Assembly (NCBI RefSeq): GCF_913778665.1
Contig: NZ_CAJYVQ010000008.1
Coordinates: 682,001-746,000, forward strand
DNA length: 64,000 nt
From: an uncultured Stenotrophomonas sp.
GTDB lineage: Bacteria; Pseudomonadota; Gammaproteobacteria; Xanthomonadales; Xanthomonadaceae
Direction of reading: 5' to 3'
Within the stretch, counting starts at the first letter, position 1; each line of letters starts with the position of its first letter. A program made the translations under genes and the position numbers. Below the pieces are notes generated by a model. That model had not been told where the DNA came from. It ran no database searches and saw nothing but the letters and a program-made list of their open reading frames with translations. Positions 18,362 through 28,200 of the stretch are shown here, piece by piece.

Positions 18362-21190
18362 TTACTTGAAGGTGTACTTGGCGCCGACGGTGAAGTAACG
18401 GCCGATGGCACCGCTGAAGTGCAGCGGGTTGTAGTTCACGCCACCGTAGGTGGTCGGATCGAGGGGAGCAATGCGATCGAACACGTTCTGCACCGAGGCA
18501 TTCAGTTCGAACGCTTCGGTGATGTTCCAGCGGCCGGACAGGTCGAAGGTGGTGAACGAGGAGATCTTGGTGACGTCGGTGCCGTCGGCGTACGAGAACT
18601 GGTACGAGCCCTCCGGACCACGGAAATCCTTGTTTTCCATCTTGGAGATGTAGTTGGCGACGCCGCTCACGCTCCACGGACCCTGGCGCCAGGTGGTGCC
18701 GAAGTTGATGCGATCCTTCGGCGTGCCGATGCAGTTGGTCACGTCGCAGTTGCCGTGCGTACCCGCATAGTCGAAGGTCTCATCAGAGTCGGTGCGCTCG
18801 TACTTCAGCACATGGCTCCACTGCAGATCCATTTCCAGCTGGCCCGGGCCGATCTCGAAGGTCTGGCGGATATCGGTGTCGATACCGCGCACGCGCGTGG
18901 ATGCCGCATTGATGTACGCGGTGTTGACCGCCAGGATGCTGCCAGTGCCAGCGATGCCGTTGATCAGGTCGATGTCACGCAGCACATTGCCGGCGGCGAT
19001 GGCATCGGCCGTGGAGCCTTGGGCGATTTCGTTGGTGCGCTTGATCTGCCAGGCATCGACGGTCATCGAGGTGGTGGAGGTCGGCTGCAGCACGATGCCC
19101 ACCGAGTAGCTCTTGGACTCTTCCGGCTTGAGGTCCTTGTTCGGGCGCGTGATGATCGCGACCGGACGCGAGCTGCAGTTGGTGCCGACATCGGCCGGCG
19201 GGCTGGCGGCGCAACGCACCGGATCGCGGGCGTTGGAGAAGGCGGCCAGGCCGCCGTCGCCGTTCTCGGCCGGGTTGGGGGCGCGGAAGCCTTCGGCGTA
19301 GCTGGCACGCAGGGCAATCCAGTCTGCCGGGGTCCACTTGATGCCCAGCTTCGGCGTTGCCTTGCCTTCGCCGCTTTCGTACTTGTCGTAACGCAGCGCG
19401 CCGGACAGTTCCAGCTGCTCCAGCACCGGTGCCGACAGCTCGACGTAGCCGGCGTAGACATTCTGCGTACCGTCGTAGGCCGAATAGCCCAGGCCGATGA
19501 TGTCACCCTGGTCGGTGTAGGTCTGCGGGGTCAGGCTATTGCTGGTCTTGCGCCATTCGGTACCGATCGCCAGGCCCAGCGGACCGCCCTTCAGGTCCAT
19601 CAGGCTGCGCGACACGGTGAAGTCGAACATGTCCAGGCTGGACTTGGCGCGTGCACTGATGGTCGGCGAGATGTAGTCGTACAGCGCCTGCGAGTTGAGG
19701 TTGGCATTGTCGCCAATACGCCATACGCCGCCGGCACAGTTCGGGTTGCCCAGCGCGCACTGCACGGCGCTGTAGCGCAGGAAGCCGGTGCGCTTGTTGA
19801 CCAGATCGGTACCGGAGTGCAGGTAGGCGGTGTCGTAGCTCCAGTCACCCCAGTTGCCCTTGACGCCGACCAGGAAGCGGTTGAACTCGTTGGTATTGTC
19901 GGTCACGCGCGGGCCGACATCCCAGGCCGAGTAGCGCAGGCGCGAGGCCTGGCCCGGAATCGGGTTGTCTGGATGGGTCGGCGACAGCACCACGGCGCCC
20001 GGGCCACTGCTGGCGTTGCGCGGGCCGAGCGGATAGCCCCAGCTGCCGGACACGCCGGACGGCGTGTTGCTGAAGATCGTTTCCTTCTTCGAGTAGCCGA
20101 TCTCGGTGTAGATCTCGCCGCCTTCGCCAAAGGCGAAGCTGGCGCGGCCGAACACGTTGACGTACTTCTCTTCCGGGGTCAGATCGCGGTACAGCTGGTT
20201 CGGATCCCACAGGCAGCCCTGCGCGGCCACCGAGGCATCGGTCTGGCCCGGAATGGTGGTCAGGCCCTGGCAGCCGGGCAGCGGTACCAGTTTGGCCGGA
20301 TTGGTCGCGGTGACATCACGGTCGTCAAATACCGAGCCGTTCGGACCCACGCCACCGCTGGTGCGGCCGTTGAGGTAGGCACCGCCGAGGAACTGGGCGT
20401 TGTTGCCGTAACCCCACGGACGGATGTCGCCGGTGCCGATCCACTTGCGGTTCTTGCGATCGCTGATCTTGATCGCGTCGGTCTTGCCGACGTCCAGGCT
20501 GAAGAACGCATTCCAGCCGTCAGTGGCCAGATCGCCGGTGCCGGCGGTCAGGGTGGCCTTCTTGGCGTTGCCGTCGCCGTCGCCGGAGGTGCCGTAGGAA
20601 GCGCGCAGGATCGCGCCCTGGAAGTCACTGCGCAGGATGATGTTGACCACGCCGGCGATGGCATCGGAGCCATAGATCGCCGAGGCGCCATCCTTCAGCA
20701 CTTCCACGCGTTCCACCGCGTCGAGCGGGATGGTGCTCAGGTCGGTGAAGACCTTCTGGCCGTCGTCGGCCAGGCCGTAGGTGGCCATGCGACGGCCGTT
20801 CAACAGGACCAGGGTCGAGCCGGCGCCCAGGCCGCGCAGCGAAATACCGGCGCCACCGCCGGCGAAGCCGTTGCCGAAGGTCTTCGGAATGGAGCCGGAG
20901 CCGTCGGCGGTCAGGGTCTGCAGGTATTCGGCAACCGTGGTCTTGCCGGTGCGGTCGATTTCCTGGCGGGTCACCACCTGCACCGGCGACGGTGTTTCGG
21001 TGTTGGTGCGCGGAATGTTCGAACCGGTGACCGTGATGCGGTCCAGGTTGGTGGCCTTTTCCTGCGCGAAGGCGGAGGTGGAAGCCACGGCGCCAACCAG
21101 CAGCAGGGTGCCGCCGGTAAGGATATGGGTGATGGACGATGCCAGGGTGGTGCGGCGGCGGCTGGCGGGCCGTTGGATCAGGTGTTTCAC
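18362..21190 (-). CDS. TonB-dependent receptor
   Basis: Outer-membrane active transporter of 942 residues. The start is the GTG at 21190, which has AGGAGAG six bases upstream. A signal peptide ends near STSAFA-QEK. A TonB-box-like segment (LDRITVTGSNI) and plug domain follow (VQVVTRQEIDRTGKTTVAEYL, GAGSTLVLLNGRRMA, VEVLKDGASAIYGSDAIAGV), then a 22-strand barrel ending VGAKYTFK. Such receptors with the GSxIxR N-terminus take up peptides or carbohydrates in Xanthomonadaceae; the ligand is unknown. A tonB gene lies just upstream in the same direction. Confidence 0.95.
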   Translation of the reverse strand: MKHLIQRPASRRRTTLASSITHILTGGTLLLVGAVASTSAFAQEKATNLDRITVTGSNIPRTNTETPSPVQVVTRQEIDRTGKTTVAEYLQTLTADGSGSIPKTFGNGFAGGGAGISLRGLGAGSTLVLLNGRRMATYGLADDGQKVFTDLSTIPLDAVERVEVLKDGASAIYGSDAIAGVVNIILRSDFQGAILRASYGTSGDGDGNAKKATLTAGTGDLATDGWNAFFSLDVGKTDAIKISDRKNRKWIGTGDIRPWGYGNNAQFLGGAYLNGRTSGGVGPNGSVFDDRDVTATNPAKLVPLPGCQGLTTIPGQTDASVAAQGCLWDPNQLYRDLTPEEKYVNVFGRASFAFGEGGEIYTEIGYSKKETIFSNTPSGVSGSWGYPLGPRNASSGPGAVVLSPTHPDNPIPGQASRLRYSAWDVGPRVTDNTNEFNRFLVGVKGNWGDWSYDTAYLHSGTDLVNKRTGFLRYSAVQCALGNPNCAGGVWRIGDNANLNSQALYDYISPTISARAKSSLDMFDFTVSRSLMDLKGGPLGLAIGTEWRKTSNSLTPQTYTDQGDIIGLGYSAYDGTQNVYAGYVELSAPVLEQLELSGALRYDKYESGEGKATPKLGIKWTPADWIALRASYAEGFRAPNPAENGDGGLAAFSNARDPVRCAASPPADVGTNCSSRPVAIITRPNKDLKPEESKSYSVGIVLQPTSTTSMTVDAWQIKRTNEIAQGSTADAIAAGNVLRDIDLINGIAGTGSILAVNTAYINAASTRVRGIDTDIRQTFEIGPGQLEMDLQWSHVLKYERTDSDETFDYAGTHGNCDVTNCIGTPKDRINFGTTWRQGPWSVSGVANYISKMENKDFRGPEGSYQFSYADGTDVTKISSFTTFDLSGRWNITEAFELNASVQNVFDRIAPLDPTTYGGVNYNPLHFSGAIGRYFTVGAKYTFK

Positions 21191-21349
21191 AGCTTCTCTC
21201 CTAACTGGAAAACCGTAGCGTTGAGGGCTGTCTCCGGAAGGTCCGGGACGGGCCAATCTAGGTTTCCGACGGGTGACGAAGTAGTGAAATTTTGCTTAAT
21301 TCGTAACGCTTGAATTGAAACTTTGCCGAGTTTGGCGTTTCGGTGGTGT

Positions 21350-21381
21350 GGGCCGGCCCGGGGGGGGGGCCGGGCCGGCCC
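21350..21381 (-). terminator. G-rich hairpin after tonB gene
   Basis: A perfect 12-bp stem (GGGCCGGCCCGG with CCGGGCCGGCCC) around a loop of G only, 8 bases beyond the TonB stop. No U-tract. It includes a run of ten or more G on the + strand, a place prone to sequencing or slippage errors. Confidence 0.55.
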
Positions 21382-21388
21382 TGAGCCG

Positions 21389-22048
21389 TCAGTCCGGCAG
21401 CGAGAACTGCACCGGCACCAAGCCGATCGCCGGCACCGCCACGCCGTCGCGCTGGGCAGGTTCAAAGCGCCAGCGCTTCAGCACCTGCTGGCGCGCGGCC
21501 TGGTCCAGGCTGCGAGAACCACTGCTGCGCTCGATGCTGACCGAGACCGGTTGGCCGCTGCTGTCGACCTCCACCCGCAGCAGCACGGTGCCCTGCTCAT
21601 GGTTGCGCAGTGCCGGTACCGGATAGGACGGCGGCGGGGCGCTGCGGTACTGCAGCTGGGTACCGGCCAGCGGTGTCGAGCTATCGATGCTCGGGACCGA
21701 CGGTAGCGGTGCCGATTCGGCGGCGGGCGTGATGATGCCCTGCGCCTCCTCCAGCGTAGCGGTCGGCGTCGGCAGCGGTGTTGCCTGCTTCGGCACGCTC
21801 TGCTGCTTTGGCACCACGTCCACGTGCTGGGGTTCGCTGTGCAGCCTGGGCGGCGGCAGCGGCGTGGGCCGTTCCTTGGGGATCAGCCGCACCGTGGTGT
21901 TGTCGCGCGGCAGGGTGGTGATGGCCTGATAGGTGGCCGGGATCAGCAGCAACAGGAACGCGAGCAGATGCAGGGCGATGGCCGCGCTCCAGGCGGCAAC
22001 GCGGGCGGGGTCGAAGTGCGGGGATGCAACGGGATACGTACGAACCAT
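21389..22048 (-). CDS. tonB: Energy transducer TonB
   Basis: A 219-residue TonB protein: one N-terminal transmembrane anchor (~16-38, AWSAAIALHLLAFLLLLIP) with the His conserved in TonB anchors, a Pro-rich periplasmic spacer (~55-130) and a TonB C-terminal domain (~140-219, YRSAPPPSYPVPALRNHEQG, VLLRVEVDSSGQPVSVSIER, LKRWRFEPAQRDG). GGAGGT precedes the ATG at 22048. It lies upstream of a receptor gene in the same orientation and without ExbB/ExbD, so it may be a receptor-dedicated TonB. The intervening hairpin suggests partly separate transcription. Confidence 0.93.
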   Translation of the reverse strand: MVRTYPVASPHFDPARVAAWSAAIALHLLAFLLLLIPATYQAITTLPRDNTTVRLIPKERPTPLPPPRLHSEPQHVDVVPKQQSVPKQATPLPTPTATLEEAQGIITPAAESAPLPSVPSIDSSTPLAGTQLQYRSAPPPSYPVPALRNHEQGTVLLRVEVDSSGQPVSVSIERSSGSRSLDQAARQQVLKRWRFEPAQRDGVAVPAIGLVPVQFSLPD

Positions 22049-22208
22049 GGTCCACCTCCATGCCAGTGACGAAGTCCTCAACGCACCAGGGCCCGTGGCG
22101 GGGTTGCCGCACGCGGCTGGCAGTGCATCAGTAGCGCGGCGGAACGGCCACTGCCTAGAGGCAGGGTTGGAATCGTTGGGCTGGCCTTCAGCCAGCGCCG
22201 GCGGCAGG

Positions 22209-22242
22209 CATGAAAAAAAGGCGGGCCCCCTGCGGGACCCGC
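22209..22242 (-). terminator. Rho-independent terminator of SIMPL gene
   Basis: GC-rich hairpin (GGCGGG... with CCCGCC, one mismatch) followed on the minus strand by seven U, 25 bases after the stop of the SIMPL-domain gene. Confidence 0.85.
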
Positions 22243-22266
22243 CTCTACCTACGCAACAGGATGCGA

Positions 22267-23004
22267 TCAGCGACCCAGTTCGAACACCACGTCCAGGTTG
22301 ACCGACACGGTGGACTCACCCGGCGCGACCGGCGTGGCCTTGTCCATCGCCGCACCGGCGGCCATCGCACGCATCATCGGCATCGGGCGGTACCCGCCGC
22401 CGGCATTCTCGGAGATGCTGACGATGCGGCGCACCTGCAGGCCCAGCGACTTGGCATAGGTCTGCGCACGGGCCTGGGCCTTCTTCAGCGCGGCCAGGCG
22501 GGCTTCGTCATACACCGGTTCGGGCTGGTCGATCTCGAAGCTGGGGCCGTTGATCTGGTTGGCGCCCTGCGCGGCCAGCGCGTCGAGCACCTTGCCGAGC
22601 TTGGCGATGTCACGCACCTTCAGGCTGACCGTGTTGCTGGCCTGGTAGCCGGTGATCTTCGGCGCTTCGTTGTCGGCGTAGCGGTACTGCGGGTTGAGGC
22701 TGACGCCACTGGTCTGCACGTCGCGCTCGGCGATGCCGGCGGCCTTGATCGCGGCCAGCACCTTGTCCATCTGCTGGGCGTTCTGGCGCATGGCGCTGTT
22801 GCCATCTGCGGCCTGGGTGACCACGCCCGCCGACAGGCTGGCCACGTCCGGCACGCGGGTGGCTTCGGCATTGGACGAGATGTTCAGCAGGGTGCCTTCG
22901 GCCGCGGCGGCGATCGACGGCGACGACGGGGCGGCATGGGCGGTCATCGAGGTTCCAAGGGCGAGGGACAGGGCGAGCAGCAGCGGGGTGGCGGTCAGGC
23001 GCAT
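22267..23004 (-). CDS. SIMPL domain-containing periplasmic protein (DUF541)
   Basis: A 245-residue exported protein (signal MRLTATPLLLALSLALGTSM...AHA) covered by one SIMPL/DUF541 domain, with the typical LLNISSNAEATRVPDVASLS start, VQTSGVSLNPQYRY, and the helix AALKKAQARAQTYAKSLGL. Family members (BP26/OMP28, YggE) form ring-like assemblies and have been linked to oxidative stress protection; the biochemical role is unknown. GGAGAT lies upstream of the ATG. Confidence 0.92.
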   Translation of the reverse strand: MRLTATPLLLALSLALGTSMTAHAAPSSPSIAAAAEGTLLNISSNAEATRVPDVASLSAGVVTQAADGNSAMRQNAQQMDKVLAAIKAAGIAERDVQTSGVSLNPQYRYADNEAPKITGYQASNTVSLKVRDIAKLGKVLDALAAQGANQINGPSFEIDQPEPVYDEARLAALKKAQARAQTYAKSLGLQVRRIVSISENAGGGYRPMPMMRAMAAGAAMDKATPVAPGESTVSVNLDVVFELGR

Positions 23005-23134
23005 GGGATCTCCTTGTTGTGCGGGTGAGGGTGGTGTCGTAGCGATGAACGCGCTGTGAGCCTGATCGGGGTTGGAGGCGTTCCGTAACGGGTTGCCGAC
23101 GATTCAGGTGGCGGCCTCAGGTTATGCTGTGCCG

Positions 23135-23743
23135 ATGCTCTATCTTGCTTCCCGCTCCCCCCGACGCAACCAGTTGCTGGCCCGACTCGGACGCCCCTTC
23201 CAGGCCCTGGACCTGGAGGTCGTCGAGCAGCGCGCGGCGACCGAAAGCGCCGAACAGTATGTGTGCCGGGTTGCCGCCGACAAGGCACGCGCCGGGCTGG
23301 CCCGGGTGCGCGCCGAGGACCCGCAGGCGCGGGTCCTGGGTTCGGACACCGAGGTTGTGCTGGACGGTGAGGTGTTCGGCAAGCCGGCCGACGCTGCCGA
23401 TGCGCGCGCGATGCTGGCGCGCCTGGCCGGGCGCACCCACCAGGTGATGACCGCGGTGGTGGTGGTCGGCGCCGACGGGCTGGACAGCGAACTGGTCATT
23501 TCCGAAGTGACCTTCGCGCCGATCGATGCCGCCGACATCGCCGCCTACGTGGCCAGCGGCGAGCCGCTGGACAAGGCCGGCGCCTATGCCATCCAGGGTG
23601 GGGCCGAGCGCTGGATCGAACATCTTTCCGGCAGCTACTCCGGCGTGATGGGGTTGCCACTGCTTCATACCGATCGTCTGCTGGCGCGCTGCGGCGTGCC
23701 GGCCACCATTGCCGATGCCGCCAGGGAGGCTGCCGATGTCTGA
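23135..23743 (+). CDS. maf: Maf-like nucleoside triphosphate pyrophosphatase (YhdE type)
   Basis: A 202-residue house-cleaning enzyme that hydrolyses dTTP/UTP and some modified nucleotides to monophosphates. Motifs: [14 protein letters not shown] at the N-terminus (SxSPRR), [16 protein letters not shown], and [11 protein letters not shown]. The ATG at 23135 starts at the conserved MLYLASRS; upstream codons are not family-like. Its end overlaps rng by eight bases; maf-rng-yhdP-tldD is the order also found in E. coli (yhdE-rng-yhdP-tldD). Confidence 0.95.
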   Translation: MLYLASRSPRRNQLLARLGRPFQALDLEVVEQRAATESAEQYVCRVAADKARAGLARVRAEDPQARVLGSDTEVVLDGEVFGKPADAADARAMLARLAGRTHQVMTAVVVVGADGLDSELVISEVTFAPIDAADIAAYVASGEPLDKAGAYAIQGGAERWIEHLSGSYSGVMGLPLLHTDRLLARCGVPATIADAAREAADV

Positions 23744-25223
23744 GGAAATCCTGGTCAATGTGACCCCGCGCGAGACCCGGGTCGCGGTGATCGAAAACGG
23801 CATGCTGCAGGAACTGCACATCGAGCGCGGCTGGCGCCGCGGTGTGGTCGGCAACATCTACAAGGGCAAGGTGCAGCGGGTCATGCCCGGCATGCAGGCC
23901 GCGTTCGTCGAAGTGGGTTTGGAGCGCGCCGCGTTCCTGCACGCCAACGACGTGGTGCGCCCGGCGCCGGTGGCCAGCGCCGATACCGAGAACACCACGC
24001 TGCCGCCGCCATCGAGCGTGCCGATCGTCGAGCTGCTGCGTGACGGACAGGACATCGTGGTGCAGGTGGTGAAGGACCCGATCGGCACCAAGGGTGCACG
24101 CCTGACCACGCAGATCAGCATTCCCTCGCGCTACATGGTGCTGCTGCCGCAGTCGAAAGTGGTGGGTGTATCGGCGCGCATCGAGGACGAAGGCGAGCGG
24201 GCACGGTTGAAGGCACTGGTGACCGAGCTGTCGGCGCAGCATGGCGGCTACGGCTACATCGTACGCACCAATGCCGAGGGACAGCCGGCCGAGGCCATCG
24301 CCGAGGACGTCGCCTACCTGTCGCGTGTGTGGAACGTGGTCGAGCGCCGCGGCCGCGAAGCCCCCTCGTGCAGCATCATCTATGAAGACCTGAGCCTGCC
24401 GCTGCGTTCGGTGCGCGACCTGATCCGCAAGGATGTGGACAAGGTGAAGGTCGATTCCAAGGAAACCTTCGCACAGCTGCAGGCGTTCGTTGCCAAGTAC
24501 ATGCCGGTGCTGGCCGAGAAGATCGAGCTGTACAGCGGTGATCGCCCGATCTTCGACATGTTCGGGGTGGAGGACGAGATCGGCCGCGCGCTGGACAAGC
24601 AGGTGCCGCTGAAATCCGGTGGCTACCTGGTGATCGACCAGACCGAGGCGATGACCACCATCGATGTGAACACCGGTTCGTTCCTCGGCCAGCGCAACCT
24701 CGAAGAAACGGTGTTCCGCACCAACCTGGAAGCGGCGCAGGCGGTGGCGCGGCAGCTGCGGCTGCGCAACCTGGGCGGCATCATCATCATCGACTTCATC
24801 GACATGGACGATGCCGAGCATCGCCGCCAGGTGCTGCGCACGCTGGAAAAGGCGCTGGCCCGCGACCATGCCAAGACCACCGTCTACGACTTCTCGCCGC
24901 TCGGCCTGGTCGAAATGACCCGCAAGCGCACGGTGGAAAGCCTGGAACGGCAGCTGTCGGAAACCTGCCCGCAGTGCAGCGGCCGTGGCTCGATCAAGAC
25001 CACCGAAACGGTGACCTACGAGATCTTCCGCGAGATCACCCGCGCGGTGCGCCAGTTCGATGCGGCGCGCCTGCTGGTGATCGCATCGACCAAGGTGGTC
25101 GCGCGCATCACCGACGAGGAATCCTCGGCGGTGGCCGAGCTGGAGGAATTCCTCGGCAAGAGCATCCGCTTCCAGGCGGATGAGCAGTACCTGCAGGAGC
25201 AATTCGATGTCGTTCTGCTCTGA
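23736..25223 (+). CDS. rng: Ribonuclease G
   Basis: Endoribonuclease (495 residues) that matures the 16S rRNA 5' end and turns over some mRNAs. An N-terminal S1 domain (~38-125, [20 protein letters not shown]) is followed by the RNase E/G core with [20 protein letters not shown] and [11 protein letters not shown] (the Mg-binding Asp residues), and the Zn-link motif CPQCSGRG at ~411. No long unstructured C-terminal tail, which separates it from RNase E. Confidence 0.97.
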   Translation: MSEEILVNVTPRETRVAVIENGMLQELHIERGWRRGVVGNIYKGKVQRVMPGMQAAFVEVGLERAAFLHANDVVRPAPVASADTENTTLPPPSSVPIVELLRDGQDIVVQVVKDPIGTKGARLTTQISIPSRYMVLLPQSKVVGVSARIEDEGERARLKALVTELSAQHGGYGYIVRTNAEGQPAEAIAEDVAYLSRVWNVVERRGREAPSCSIIYEDLSLPLRSVRDLIRKDVDKVKVDSKETFAQLQAFVAKYMPVLAEKIELYSGDRPIFDMFGVEDEIGRALDKQVPLKSGGYLVIDQTEAMTTIDVNTGSFLGQRNLEETVFRTNLEAAQAVARQLRLRNLGGIIIIDFIDMDDAEHRRQVLRTLEKALARDHAKTTVYDFSPLGLVEMTRKRTVESLERQLSETCPQCSGRGSIKTTETVTYEIFREITRAVRQFDAARLLVIASTKVVARITDEESSAVAELEEFLGKSIRFQADEQYLQEQFDVVLL

Positions 25224-25253
25224 TCCTCGCCGGCTGCAGGCCGGCGGTGGCCG

Positions 25254-28200
25254 ATGAGCGCGCCGCCGCGCCTGCGACTGCGAAGGATCCGCCGTCATTT
25301 CATTGCTGCCTGTGCGGTCGGCCTGGTCGGGCTTGCACTGCTGGTGGGAACGCTCAGCCAGCTGCTGCCGCTGGCCGAGCGCCATCCCGAGAAAATTGCC
25401 GCCTGGCTGAGCGAACGTGCCGGCCAGCCGGTGCGCTTCGACCAGCTGCAGACCGCCTGGACCCGTCGCGGTCCGCTGCTGCAGTTGAAGGGCCTGCGCA
25501 TCGGTGCAGGGCAGGGCCTGGCGATCGGCGAGGCCGAAGTGCTGGTGTCGATGTACAGCGGCCTGCTGCCTGGCCGCTCGCTGACCGAGCTGCGCCTGCG
25601 TGGCCTGGCGCTGGACCTGCAGCAGGGCGAGGACGGCCGCTGGTCGGTGCGTGGCCTGCCGCAGTCCAACACCGGTGGCGACCCGCTGGACGCGTTGCGC
25701 CGGCTGGGCGAATTGCAGGTGATCGGTGGTCGCCTGGGCGTGCATGCGCCGGGCCTGGGCATCGACACCACGCTGCCGCGTATCGACCTGCGCCTGCGCG
25801 TCGATGGCGACCGCCTGCGGGTGGGCGCGCGCGCCTGGGTGCAGACCGAGGCGCTGCCGTTGACCGCGGTGCTGGACGTGGACCGCGCGCGCGGCAATGG
25901 CCAGGCCTGGCTGGGCGGTGATCCGGTTGACTTCCATGCCTGGTCGCCGCTGCTTGCGGCCGGCGGCGTGCGCCTGCGCGAGGGCAAGGGCGAGCTGAAC
26001 CTGTGGCTGACCCTGCGTGACTTCGCGCCGGTGGCGCTGACCACCGATTCGGACCTGCGTGACGTGCGCATCGATGGCGCGCCGATGCCCGGGCTGGCTG
26101 CGCCGCAGCTGCAGTTGCAGCGGTTGCAGGCGCGCCTGCGCTGGCAGCGCCAGGGAGACGGCTGGCTGCTGCAGGTGCCGCAGCTGCGCTTGAAGACGGA
26201 CCAGGACGAACAAAAGCTCGATGGCCTGCAGCTGCAGGTCGGCAAGCAGCTGCGGGTCAGTGCCGGCGATGTGCAGGCGGGTACCGCGCTGCGGGCGCTG
26301 GCGCTGAGTGATCGGCTGGAGCCGGGCCTGCGCCATTGGCTGTTCCTGTCCAAGCCGCAGCTGGAGGTGGCTGAGCTGCAGCTGGCCGGTGAACGCGATG
26401 GCCCGTTGTGGGCACAGGGCGAGCTGAAGTCGCTGGGTTTCTCCAGCGTCGGCAATTCCCCGGGCCTGCGTGGCCTGGGTGGACGCTTCGAGGGCGATGC
26501 CGATGGCTTCAGCCTGCAGCTGCAGCCTCAGCGCCAGTTGCAGTTCGACTGGCCGACCGGCTTCGGCGTGCGCCACGATCTGCACTTGGCCGGCCAGGTG
26601 GTGGGCTGGCGTGATGAAGGCGGTGGCTGGCGCATTGGCACGGCGGCGATGCGGGTGGAAGGCACCGACTATGCGGCCGATGTGCGCGGCGGCGTCTGGT
26701 TCCAGGGCGACGGCACGCGGCCGTGGCTGCAGCTGGCGGCCAAGCTGGACGATGTGCCGATGACCGCGGCCAAGCGCTTCTGGATCCACTCCAAGATGAG
26801 CAAGGGCGCTACCGACTGGCTGGACATGGCACTGGCCGGTGGCCAGGTGCGTGGTGGCGTCGGCCTGGTCAGCGGTGACCTGGACGACTGGCCGTTCGAC
26901 AACAATGACGGTCGTTTCGAGGCCACGGGCCACATCAGCGACGGCGAGATCCGCTTCCAGCACGATTGGCCGCTGATGCGCCAGGTCGACGCCGATATCG
27001 CCTTCATCGGGCCGGGCTTCGACATGCGCGGGCGCGGTGACCTGGCCGGCGTGGCGGTGGAAACGTTCGAGGCCGGCATTCCGGACTTCGGCCACCAGCC
27101 GCTGTACGTGCGCGCCAACGCGCCGAGCGACGCCGGCAAGCTGCTGGCAATGCTGCGGCAGAGCCCGCTGCACAAGGACTACGGCGATACCCTGGACAAC
27201 CTGGCGGCCAGCGGCCCGGCGCATGTAACCTTCGATCTGCTGCAACCGCTGCACCAGGACGAAGGCGAAGGCCATCTGCAGGGAACGGTCGACCTCAACG
27301 GCGCCAAGCTGGTCGACAAGCGTTTCCAGCTGACCTTCGACAACATGCACGGGCAGGCGCGCTACAGCAACGGCGGTTTCGGCGCCGAAGACCTGGCGGT
27401 GCGCCACCTCGGCCAGGACGGCCGCCTGAGCCTGCGTGCCGGTGGCTACGTGCACGACAGCTCGCGCGCCTTCGAATCGCAGCTGACCGCCCACCTCGAC
27501 GCCGGCGTGCTGATCGACCGCGCGCCGGAGATGGCCTGGCTCAAGCCCTACATCAACGGCACCTCGGCCTGGACCATCGCGGTCAACCTGCCGAAGGTGG
27601 CGCCGGGGGCCCCGGCACCGCCAAGCGAACTGCGGTTGAGTTCGGACCTGGTCGGTACCCGCCTGGACCTGCCAGCGCCGCTGGACAAGCCTGCGGGTGA
27701 GCCGCTGGCGACCACGGTGGCCGCGCAGCTGCCGATGGGCGCGGGCCGCATCGACGTAGCCTTTGGCCAGCGCCTGGCCCTGGCCGCGCGTAGCCACAAC
27801 AACCAGACCGGTGTGCAGGTCACCCTGGGCAGCGACCATGTCGATCGCGATCCGCCGCCGAGCGGGCTGTCCGTCAACGGCCATAGCCCGACCCTGGACG
27901 CGCTGGAGTGGATCGGCCTGGCCCGTGGTGGCAATGACGATGACGGCATGCCGCTGCGCGTGGCGGACGTGCAGGTTGGCAAGCTGATGCTGATCGGTGG
28001 CGTCTTCGAACAGACCCGCCTGCAGCTGCAGCCGGGCCCGCAGGCACTGGATGTGCGGCTGGACGGACCTTCGCTGGCCGGCAACCTGACCGTTCCCAAT
28101 GCCGAGGGCGGCACCATCAGTGGCCGCCTCGATCGCGTGCACTGGCAATCGCTGCCGCCGGCACCGGGCGCGGCCGCTCCTGCGCGGGTGCAGGCCGGTG

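Noticed and set aside
18419..21313. A 964-codon frame on the plus strand
   Set aside because: Antisense to the TonB-dependent receptor gene, which has signal, plug and barrel features.
23496..28148. A 1550-codon open frame on the minus strand
   Set aside because: It is antisense to rng and yhdP, both firmly identified. Third-position G/C bias leaves the opposite frame free of stops; composition (His, Arg, Gln, Ala-rich) is not protein-like.
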